DNA of 64,000 nt from an uncultured Bacteroidales bacterium (lineage in GTDB: Bacteria; Bacteroidota; Bacteroidia; Bacteroidales; FEN-979): NCBI GenBank assembly GCA_903877385.1, contig CAIRDP010000015.1, positions 20,257 through 84,256 of the forward strand. The letters are read 5' to 3'. The translations under genes and the position numbers were made by a program. This document shows positions 54,505-62,265 of this stretch, piece after piece. Every line of letters starts with the position of its first letter. Position 1 is the first letter of the stretch. The notes under the pieces are model-generated. The model searched no databases and was not told where the DNA came from. It saw nothing but the letters and a program-made list of their open reading frames with translations.

Positions 54505-55209
54505 ATGAACATTATAGTTACCGGAGCAGGGAAAGGTATTGGTTATGAAACAGTTAAAATACTTTGTAAGCATAAACAGAACCATATCCTGGCTCTTTCG
54601 CGCAAAATGAACGATCTCAAGGAACTCATCAACGATTGCCGTAAACAAACACCTGAAGCTAAGATCACTCCCTATGAATTTGACCTGAACCAGTTTGATT
54701 TTTACCCTTTCATTGCCCAGAGAATGGAAGTCCTGCTTCACAGGATAGATATCATCATTCACAATGCAGGACGGCTTGTGAACAAACCTTTTATCAAAAC
54801 AGAGCAGGGTGATTTCGACGATATCTTCAATGTGAATGTGAAAGCTCCCTACTTTTTCACCCAGGCTTTATTGCCGCTGATGAACAAAGGGGGACATATT
54901 GTTATGGTGAGCAGCCTCGGGGGGGTGCAGGGTACCCGGAAATTCCCCGGGCTTTCGGCCTACAGCGCCAGCAAAGGAGCTCTGACCGTTTTAAGCGAAT
55001 GCCTTGCCGGGGAACTCGCCGATCAGGAGATATATGTAAACTGCCTGGCCCTGGGAGGTTCACAGACTAAAATGTTTGAAAAAGCTTTCCCGGGAGTGAA
55101 AGCCGGGCAGTCACCCCAGCAGATGGCTTCATTTATTGCAGATTTTGCCGTAAGCGGGCAGAAACATTTCAACGGGAAAGTACTCGAGGTGGCTGTTTCA
55201 GGCACTTAA
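54505..55209 (+). CDS. Short-chain dehydrogenase/reductase
   Basis: 234 aa. Classical SDR features: TGAGKGIG cofactor loop at the N-terminus, IIHNAG near 88, active-site Ser in VMVSSLGG and the YSASK motif in SAYSASKGAL. The Thr-Gly-x3-Gly-x-Gly loop lacks a clear Arg/Lys pair for NADP, so NAD use is possible. The substrate cannot be told from sequence. Its stop is 2 bases from the hydF stop on the other strand. Confidence 0.9.
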   Translation: MNIIVTGAGKGIGYETVKILCKHKQNHILALSRKMNDLKELINDCRKQTPEAKITPYEFDLNQFDFYPFIAQRMEVLLHRIDIIIHNAGRLVNKPFIKTEQGDFDDIFNVNVKAPYFFTQALLPLMNKGGHIVMVSSLGGVQGTRKFPGLSAYSASKGALTVLSECLAGELADQEIYVNCLALGGSQTKMFEKAFPGVKAGQSPQQMASFIADFAVSGQKHFNGKVLEVAVSGT

Positions 55210-55211
55210 TC

Positions 55212-56441
55212 TCAGAGGTAATCTGACTTGTCGCCAGCCTTCCCCGTGAAGGGGGCAATAGCGCGCTGGTAAATACCATGGACCCAGGCAATGGCCATGC
55301 CGTAATTTGTAACAGGTATTCCTGCATCCAGCGCCGGTTTCAGCCGATTAAGAAGTTGCTTTCGGGTGATCATGCAACCTCCGCATTGTATCACCATCGC
55401 ATAATCCGTTATAGGCCTGGTCATGGCTCCCAATCCCGAAATCACATCGAATGAAAGGTCCTTGCCGGTGAAATTATTCAGCCACCTGGGAATTTTCACC
55501 CTCCCGATATCGTCGCATGAAACATGATGCGTACATGATTCAAGGATCAGTATCCTGTCGCCATGCTTCAGTTTGCTGATCCCGGGAGTGCCCTTAAGGT
55601 AGTTTTCAAAATCCCCTTTCTGGCGTGCAAGTAAAATACTGAAACTTGTAAGGGGGATGTCTTTAGGGATTGCTGCATCGGCTTTGGGAAAGACCTGGCT
55701 GTCGGTAATGGCAAGAACCGGTTTAGGATGCATCATCCTGATGTAGGCATCCACTTCCCTTTCCTTGCAAACCACGCAAATCCCGTCGTTATCCAGCACG
55801 TCCCTGATCACCTGGACCTGAGGCAGGATCATCCGCCCTTCGGGAGCCTCTATGTCTATTGGCGTTATAAGCAATACTGTATCCCCGTATGATATCAGGT
55901 CCCCTACCAGTGACCGTTTGGTATAAGCCGATTCGGGCATGGTTTCACGTATTATCCTGATCAGCTCATCCTGCCTGTCGGGCAAGAACGCCGAAAAATC
56001 GAGGAGGGGAACATTGAACCGTTCCTGCAAAACCCGGGCCAGGTTGGGATCTATATACTCCTCATCCGACTTATTATGTATAATAATGAAAGGAAGGGAG
56101 GCTTTTTGGAAATCCTTGATCAGTTTCTTTTCATCGTCTTCAAAAACGTTATGTGCTATCACCAGCAGGGCCAGATCGACCTGTTTGAGCGCTTCCTTTG
56201 TTTTGGAAATACGCTTCTCCCCAAGTTCTCCCGAATCGTCTATCCCTGCAGTGTCGACCAGCACAACAGGCCCGAGCTGAGGTATTTCAATGGATTTCTT
56301 TACCGGGTCGGTGGTTGTACCCGGAATATCCGACACTATTGCCACTTCATGCCCTGCAAGGGTATTGATGAGAGTGCTTTTACCATTGTTCCTTCTTCCG
56401 AAGATCCCGATATGGGGTTTGGTGTCACGCGTGCGGTTCAT
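55212..56441 (-). CDS. hydF: [FeFe]-hydrogenase H-cluster maturation GTPase
   Basis: 409 aa. The GTPase domain has GRRNNGKST (P-loop), PGTTTDP (switch I), VLVDTAGIDD and HNKSDE. The C-terminal cluster-binding domain has the HydF cysteine pattern: CTHH near 300, then CGGC near 353. HydF is the scaffold on which HydE and HydG products build the 2Fe subcluster before transfer to the hydrogenase. HydE, HydG and the hydrogenase are outside this window. Aspartase is encoded upstream on the same strand, a neighbour seen in other hyd clusters. Confidence 0.96.
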   Translation of the reverse strand: MNRTRDTKPHIGIFGRRNNGKSTLINTLAGHEVAIVSDIPGTTTDPVKKSIEIPQLGPVVLVDTAGIDDSGELGEKRISKTKEALKQVDLALLVIAHNVFEDDEKKLIKDFQKASLPFIIIHNKSDEEYIDPNLARVLQERFNVPLLDFSAFLPDRQDELIRIIRETMPESAYTKRSLVGDLISYGDTVLLITPIDIEAPEGRMILPQVQVIRDVLDNDGICVVCKEREVDAYIRMMHPKPVLAITDSQVFPKADAAIPKDIPLTSFSILLARQKGDFENYLKGTPGISKLKHGDRILILESCTHHVSCDDIGRVKIPRWLNNFTGKDLSFDVISGLGAMTRPITDYAMVIQCGGCMITRKQLLNRLKPALDAGIPVTNYGMAIAWVHGIYQRAIAPFTGKAGDKSDYL

Positions 56442-56613
56442 GGATTTTGTTTACAGATTGAATAATCGAATAACGAATAAGGAATGTTGAATTTTGAATT
56501 TAAAATCCGTTTGTTATCCGTTATAAATTCTTAATTTTTTTCTGAGTCCTCATTTTTCGATTTCGCTATTTCGCTTTTCGCTTTTCGCTTTTCGCTATTT
56601 CGCTTTTCACAAT
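56442..56613. repeat. AT-rich repeats between hydF and aspartase
   Basis: Two blocks: ATTCAATAATCGAATAACG and TTGAATTTTGAATTTAAA words at 56455-56530, then TTTCGCT tandem copies at 56560-56608. They form direct repeats with no stable stem. Confidence 0.6.
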
Positions 56614-58062
56614 TTACTGAATTGTATACCCCATTTTCAGCAGGTTTTCAGGCTTAAGCAGTGCTTCTAATTTCTCCGGCTCAACAAGTCCCAGCTTATT
56701 ATTGGCCCCGGAAACAGAAAGGTTTTCCGATTTCATCAGCCTCGCAAGTTCAGCGGCCTTGTTATAGCCTATCAAAGGCAACAGGGCCGTGGTAATCGAA
56801 GGACTTTTCATCAGTTGTTCATGGCTTACGGCCGTGTTGACAAGAAGCCCGTCTAGCATGTTTTGCTTCAGTGAGCGGTTGGCCGATATAAGAAGCTTAA
56901 TGCTGGAAATCATGGAATGGCCGATCAAAGGCAGGTATGCATTGAGCTCGAGGCAGCCCTGTCCGCAAAGCCCCGACACCAGCTGGTCGTTGGAGTATAC
57001 CAGGTGCGAACTGCTGATGACAAACTCGGGGATGACCGGGTTGATTTTTCCCGGCATGATGGTACTGCCGGTCTGACGGGCAGGGATACTCACCATCGGA
57101 CTTGGTTTATTGAGGTCCGAAGCCATCAGCCTGATATCGGAGACCATTTTCTCAAGATTCACCGCATGAGATTTAAGAATGGCATGAACCTCCACGAAAC
57201 TGTCGAGATTTGAAGTCGCATCAGCCATGTTTTCACTCCTGCCAATCGGCAGCCCTGTCAGCTTCTGAAGGTTTGATACGGCCTCCATAATAAAATAGAG
57301 TGGTACCGAAAGGCCGGTGCCTATGGCTCCTCCTCCCAGGTTGACCAGCTTAAGCCGTTCGGAACATTTCGAAACTCTCCACCAGTCACGTGAAAGAGCC
57401 TCGCTGTAAGTACTGAATAAATTTCCGAAGGAGCTTGGCACGGCCTCCTGCATCTGGGTATATGCTATTTTAAGGCTTTTACGGTTAGCTGTTTCAATTT
57501 TTTCAACAGCCGAACGCGTTTCATTGATCGAAGCCTCGAGCAAAATGAGTAATTTTATTATGCAGACTTTCAATGAAGTGGGGATAACATCATTGGTCGA
57601 CTGAAAGATATTTGCATGTTCAAGAGGATCAACAACATGGTAATCACCTGGGTTCATTCCGAGTTTAAGGAGGGTTGCGTTGGCAATGATCTCATTTGCA
57701 TTCATATTGATGCTTGTTCCGGCTCCCCCTGATACTGCAGGCACTATCCAATGATGAAAATACATCCCCCCGGCTAGCTCCGATGCCGAAAGGATTAGGG
57801 CATCAATCAGCTTTGCAGGTAAAGTTTTTATATTTTTTCCAGGGAATTTCAGGCTTGCCGCTGCGAAATAATCCCGGCTGGTCATATAGCATGCCTTCTT
57901 TACAATACCTATAGCCTCGTACCATTCTTTATGAAAGGCTGTACTGTCGGGGAAATTTTCCCTTGCCCTGAGGGAATGGATACCATACAGGGCGTCGGAG
58001 GGGATTTCCATTTCTCCCAGAAAATCCTGTTCTTTCCTTATTCCTTCGTTAGGTTTGTTCAT
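56614..58062 (-). CDS. aspA: Aspartate ammonia-lyase
   Basis: 482 aa. The fumarase/aspartase superfamily signature GSTIMPGKINPV lies near residue 338. GTSINMNANEIIANATL and IFQSTNDVIPTSLKV are the other two conserved regions, and ALYGIHSLRARENFP opens the protein in the aspartase manner. It deaminates L-aspartate to fumarate and ammonium in the cytoplasm. Its position next to hydF suggests either a shared regulon or a supply of ammonium for H-cluster assembly; the latter is inference. Two spans, MNPGDYHVVDPLEHANIFQS and KLVNLGGGAIGTGLSVP, match the aspartase rather than the fumarase branch. Confidence 0.92.
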   Translation of the reverse strand: MNKPNEGIRKEQDFLGEMEIPSDALYGIHSLRARENFPDSTAFHKEWYEAIGIVKKACYMTSRDYFAAASLKFPGKNIKTLPAKLIDALILSASELAGGMYFHHWIVPAVSGGAGTSINMNANEIIANATLLKLGMNPGDYHVVDPLEHANIFQSTNDVIPTSLKVCIIKLLILLEASINETRSAVEKIETANRKSLKIAYTQMQEAVPSSFGNLFSTYSEALSRDWWRVSKCSERLKLVNLGGGAIGTGLSVPLYFIMEAVSNLQKLTGLPIGRSENMADATSNLDSFVEVHAILKSHAVNLEKMVSDIRLMASDLNKPSPMVSIPARQTGSTIMPGKINPVIPEFVISSSHLVYSNDQLVSGLCGQGCLELNAYLPLIGHSMISSIKLLISANRSLKQNMLDGLLVNTAVSHEQLMKSPSITTALLPLIGYNKAAELARLMKSENLSVSGANNKLGLVEPEKLEALLKPENLLKMGYTIQ

Positions 58063-58084
58063 TTCAGGTGTTAAGTATTTTTTG
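58054..58084 (+). promoter_or_regulatory. Predicted promoter of the IgGFc/FISUMP gene
   Basis: TTTG (58054-58057), 18 bases, then TATTTTTTG (58076-58084), which fits TAnnTTTG with one extra T. The predicted transcript start near 58091 lies after the ATG at 58055, favouring the TTG at 58118. Confidence 0.4.
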
Positions 58085-58117
58085 TATTTTTACAGAAACT
58101 TTTTCAAAGCATCCCGA

Positions 58118-61100
58118 TTGAGACATAAATACGCCCTGCTTTTTCTGATTTTCATTCCTTTATTTGTGACAGCGCAAACAAACACCGATTTCTGGTTTGC
58201 CGGTCCGGAAGTCACATCGGGTCATGCCGATTCTCCCATTTATCTCCGGCTCACATCCTTCAATCAGATTGCAAATGTAACTATTTCGGAGCCTTCAAAC
58301 ACTACAAATTTTCCAACCCAGAACCTGACAATACCCGCAAATTCAACGATCAGCGTCGATCTCACGCCCTATAAGGAGCAGATTGAATCCAAACCTCCCA
58401 ATACCATCCTGAACTTTGGCCTTCATATTCATTCAACGGTTCCCATTACGGCATATTATGAAGAAGCAAGCACCCCGAATCCCGAAATATTCACTTTAAA
58501 GGGGAATGATGCCCTGGGTACCTCATTTTTTATCCCCTCCCAGGACACTTTGTACAATCATTCCGTGCTCGTCCCCCAGGCTTACAACTCATTCGACATT
58601 ATTGCAACGGAAGACGCAACAACGGTCACTATCACTCCCAGAACTGCCATTGTGGGGCATGCTGCAAAGTCCACCTTCCCGGTCACCCTTAACAAGGGCC
58701 AGGTATACAGCGCCCAGGCCACGGGATTGAATGGAAGAGACCACCTTATGGGATCAACCGTCACATCCGACAAAGCAGTCAGCATAACTGTAAAAGATGA
58801 TTCAGACCAGTTTCCCGGCCAGGGATGTTATGACCTTACGGGAGACCAGATTGTACCGGTCAATATCGTTGGCATGCAATATATAGTGGTAAGAGGGTAT
58901 TCAAACGCCGGAATGAACGACTGGGTATTTATCACAGGCACTGCCGATAACACTACCGTAAGTCTTGACGGAATTGTTACCACCAGCATCAATGCAGGGG
59001 ATACATATCATTTTAAAATGCCCCTCACCGACACTTCAGCCTTTATTGAAACAAGCAAGCCTGCCTATGTATGGCATCTCACAGGGTACGGATGTGAAGC
59101 CGGTTCGGCCATCCTCCCTCCTATGAATTGTACAGGATCTTCGCAGATTGCTTTTACCCGCACCACACCATATTCGTTTGAACTTATTATACTTACCAAA
59201 GTCGGGGCCGAGGGTTCTTTTACATTAGACGGTAGTACTTCCCTCGTAACGGCTGCAATGTTCAGGCCGGTAACCGGGAATTCAAATTTCGTGTACGCCA
59301 GAATCGATTTTTCTGCCGCCACTCTTCCCGTTGGCGCACATATCCTGGCCAATTCCCAGGACATTTTCCATATGGGAATAATCCACACCTATGATGCAGG
59401 GCATTCAGGTTGTTCCTATGGCTTTTTTACCGACTTTGCCAGCCTTAACCTGGGGCCCGATCAGACCGTATGCCCCGGCACCAGTATAATGTTTGATGCA
59501 GGACCTAACCGCCTGAGCTATGACTGGTATTATAACGGTACCCTTTATGTAAGCGGGCAGCAAACTATAACGGTGAGCGCTCCCGGCACGTATTCCGTTA
59601 CGGTGGATGATCATTCGTGTATCTTATCCGACACGGTAGTTCTCAGCAATTCACCTTTTACCAACCCGGTAATAAGCGGGGTTTTCGAATTCTGTGAAGG
59701 TGGCAGCCAACAACTCAGCGTTCAGAACATCTATTCATCATACCTGTGGACCACCGGTGAAACTACACCAGCCATCACAGTAAGTACAAGCGGGAACTAC
59801 GGCATTACCGTATCCGACAATAACCATTGCGAGGGAAGCACCTCGGCCAACATCATCGTCCATCCTCTCCCGACTGTAAGCTATGCCCAGCCATTGGCAG
59901 TTTGTTCAAACATCCCTCCTTTTACACTCACCGGCGGCAGCCCCGCAGGCGGAGTTTATTCAGGAAACGGGGTTAATTCCGGTACGGGAGTTTTTGATCC
60001 CTCCTCCGGGCCTGGCCCTCACAATATTACATATACTTATACTGACGGATTTAATTGCACCAATTCCGACGCGAAATCCCTGATAGTGTATACTCCGACA
60101 GCAGTCCAGCTGGCTGATTATACTCCTGTTTGCATTTCCGTTCCGCCCTTTGTCCTTGTCGGGGGAAGCCCGGCAGGAGGCGTATATTCAGGCGTGGGGG
60201 TTAATTCCGCAAGCGGGGTGTTTGATCCTTCTTCCGGCTCAGGTCCGCATACCATTACCTACACTTTTACCGATGTTAACGGATGTATCAGTTTTACATC
60301 GAAAGTGCTTACCGTAAACCCGCTTCCCACGGTCCAGCTTTCGTCCCAGCCCTCGGTCTGTATCTCGGTCCCGGCTTTCCCGCTCACCGGAGGCACACCT
60401 GCAGGCGGTACTTATTCGGGCCCGGGGGTGAATTCAGGAACCGGCTATTTCAATCCCGCATCAGGGGCAGGCATGCACACCATTACATATACCTTTACCG
60501 ATGTGAACGGATGCACCGGTTCGGATTCCAAAACTCTCCTGGTTTATGCCCTTCCTGTTGTACAACTTGCAGCTTTCAGCCCGGTATGCATCAGCCTGCC
60601 TCCTTTCCTGCTCAGCGGGGGAACCCCTGCAGGTGGTGTCTATTCAGGCACAGGGGTTAATCCAATAACTTACGTTTTTGATCCTTCCACCGGCCCGGGG
60701 TCTCATGTCATCACCTATACCTATACCAATTCCAACGGATGTACCAATACCGACTCTAAAACACTCACCGTAAATCCGCTCCCGAACGTACAATTCGCCG
60801 TACATCCTCCTGTTTGCATAACTGCAGCGCCCTTCCTGCTTACAGGAGGAACTCCGGCAGGGGGGATCTACACCGGCACAGGCATCAATTCAGGGATATT
60901 TGATCCCTCTTCAGGTGCAGGGGTCCATGTACTTACCTATACTTATACTGATGCAAATTCCTGCACAAACTCAGCCACATCCAGCCTTACAGTGATCCCA
61001 CTTCCCTTGCCTTCAGGGACTTTAAGCGGGACCAACCCTGTTTGTGAAGCATCACAAAATCTCGTATACACCCTGGGAGGGGCCGACCCGCTTGCCACAT

Positions 61101-62134
61101 CCTTCAACTGGGAAGTCAACCCAGCTGTTTACGGAACTATCAGCGGAACCGGTGTTTCTCCTGTAATTTCATTAAATACCGGTTATTCCGGGAATCTCGG
61201 GATACGTTTCCAGCCGGTGAGCAATTGCGGGAACGGGAACTTCTCAACATATACAAACGTTACAATCAATCCTAACCCTGAAGTAACGCTGCAATCCTGC
61301 AACGACCCTGCAACGACCCGGGGCTCAAAACCATTTAATCTTAAAGGTGGCATCCCCACCGGGGGGACCTATGGTATAGACGGAACCAATCTGCCTTCAG
61401 GCATCCTGGATCCTTCAGGCCTTAGCGCCAGTCCGCCCAATCATACAATTTCCTATACTTACACCAACCGTTTCGGTTGTGCGATCACCAAAACCCAGTT
61501 CCTGAAAGTCAATAATGCCTCGAATTTCATCTGTAAAACAACACTCACCGACATCCGGGATCTGAAAACTTACCCTACCTTTGAGGTAGTCAATGGAGGC
61601 ATTCACCGTTGCTGGATGTCGGCTAATCTCAATTACGGGACTTTTATCCGGGACAATGTATTACAAACCGATAATTGCAGCAACGAAAAATACTGCCCGG
61701 GAAACGACTCATTAAGATGCTATGAATCAGGTGCTTTTTATCAATGGGACGAACTTATGAATTACCTCCCTGCCGATAATTTGCTGGCCGAAGGTAAACA
61801 GGGCTTATGCCCGCCCGAATGGCATGTTCCAACGGAAGCCGAATGGTCTGAACTTGAAAATTATTACCAGGGAAGCGGGCTTGCAGGATGGGGACTGTTG
61901 GATCCCAATCCTTTGTATGGGTTTCACGCTAAATCAATGGGAGTCCTTTACCAGAATATTGTCTGGGCCTTCACTCCTCCATCTTTCTCCGCTACTATTT
62001 TCTGGACTTCCACTGTTAACCCAAACAGCAATACCAGGATTTTTACACACGGACTGAATGAAATAAATGCCAGTGTGTCAAAATATTTCTCAACACGGGG
62101 CAACGCTTTGCCTGTTCGTTGTGTCAAGGATTAA
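58118..62134 (+). CDS. Giant secreted IgGFc-binding-like / tandem repeat / FISUMP protein
   Basis: 1338 aa from a TTG at 58118; that start gives the signal peptide RHKYALLFLIFIPLFVTAQ, and the only in-frame ATG upstream (58055) overlaps the aspartase start. Residues ~20-440 resemble the IgGFc_binding (PF17517) domain: TNTDFWFAGPEV, DSDQFPGQGCYDLTGDQIVP, YVWHLTGYGCEAG. After an Ig-like segment, five 75-77 residue repeats follow (585-962), each with a PAGG.YSG.GVNS core, then a PKD-like domain, a divergent sixth repeat and a C-terminal FISUMP domain (CPPEWHVPTEAEWSELENYY, ALPVRCVKD). No T9SS CTD is present. Likely a surface adhesin. Confidence 0.83.
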   Translation: MRHKYALLFLIFIPLFVTAQTNTDFWFAGPEVTSGHADSPIYLRLTSFNQIANVTISEPSNTTNFPTQNLTIPANSTISVDLTPYKEQIESKPPNTILNFGLHIHSTVPITAYYEEASTPNPEIFTLKGNDALGTSFFIPSQDTLYNHSVLVPQAYNSFDIIATEDATTVTITPRTAIVGHAAKSTFPVTLNKGQVYSAQATGLNGRDHLMGSTVTSDKAVSITVKDDSDQFPGQGCYDLTGDQIVPVNIVGMQYIVVRGYSNAGMNDWVFITGTADNTTVSLDGIVTTSINAGDTYHFKMPLTDTSAFIETSKPAYVWHLTGYGCEAGSAILPPMNCTGSSQIAFTRTTPYSFELIILTKVGAEGSFTLDGSTSLVTAAMFRPVTGNSNFVYARIDFSAATLPVGAHILANSQDIFHMGIIHTYDAGHSGCSYGFFTDFASLNLGPDQTVCPGTSIMFDAGPNRLSYDWYYNGTLYVSGQQTITVSAPGTYSVTVDDHSCILSDTVVLSNSPFTNPVISGVFEFCEGGSQQLSVQNIYSSYLWTTGETTPAITVSTSGNYGITVSDNNHCEGSTSANIIVHPLPTVSYAQPLAVCSNIPPFTLTGGSPAGGVYSGNGVNSGTGVFDPSSGPGPHNITYTYTDGFNCTNSDAKSLIVYTPTAVQLADYTPVCISVPPFVLVGGSPAGGVYSGVGVNSASGVFDPSSGSGPHTITYTFTDVNGCISFTSKVLTVNPLPTVQLSSQPSVCISVPAFPLTGGTPAGGTYSGPGVNSGTGYFNPASGAGMHTITYTFTDVNGCTGSDSKTLLVYALPVVQLAAFSPVCISLPPFLLSGGTPAGGVYSGTGVNPITYVFDPSTGPGSHVITYTYTNSNGCTNTDSKTLTVNPLPNVQFAVHPPVCITAAPFLLTGGTPAGGIYTGTGINSGIFDPSSGAGVHVLTYTYTDANSCTNSATSSLTVIPLPLPSGTLSGTNPVCEASQNLVYTLGGADPLATSFNWEVNPAVYGTISGTGVSPVISLNTGYSGNLGIRFQPVSNCGNGNFSTYTNVTINPNPEVTLQSCNDPATTRGSKPFNLKGGIPTGGTYGIDGTNLPSGILDPSGLSASPPNHTISYTYTNRFGCAITKTQFLKVNNASNFICKTTLTDIRDLKTYPTFEVVNGGIHRCWMSANLNYGTFIRDNVLQTDNCSNEKYCPGNDSLRCYESGAFYQWDELMNYLPADNLLAEGKQGLCPPEWHVPTEAEWSELENYYQGSGLAGWGLLDPNPLYGFHAKSMGVLYQNIVWAFTPPSFSATIFWTSTVNPNSNTRIFTHGLNEINASVSKYFSTRGNALPVRCVKD
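59870..61003 (+). repeat. Five tandem Ig-like repeat units in the adhesin
   Basis: Units begin at 59870, 60095, 60326, 60554 and 60782 (spacing 225, 231, 228, 228 bases). Each encodes a VC.....F.L.GG(S/T)PAGG core and ends in a Y(T/S)YT....NGC segment. High similarity suggests recent duplication. Confidence 0.85.
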
Positions 62135-62265
62135 AGAAGAAACTATTAATCATACAGGAGATTTGTGTTTTACATATTATTATGCTTAGGATTAATAAAC
62201 CTTAACGGCCTATTATGTTAACCATTTTATCCCAGGTTTACGTGAGAAAACATGATATTATACGC

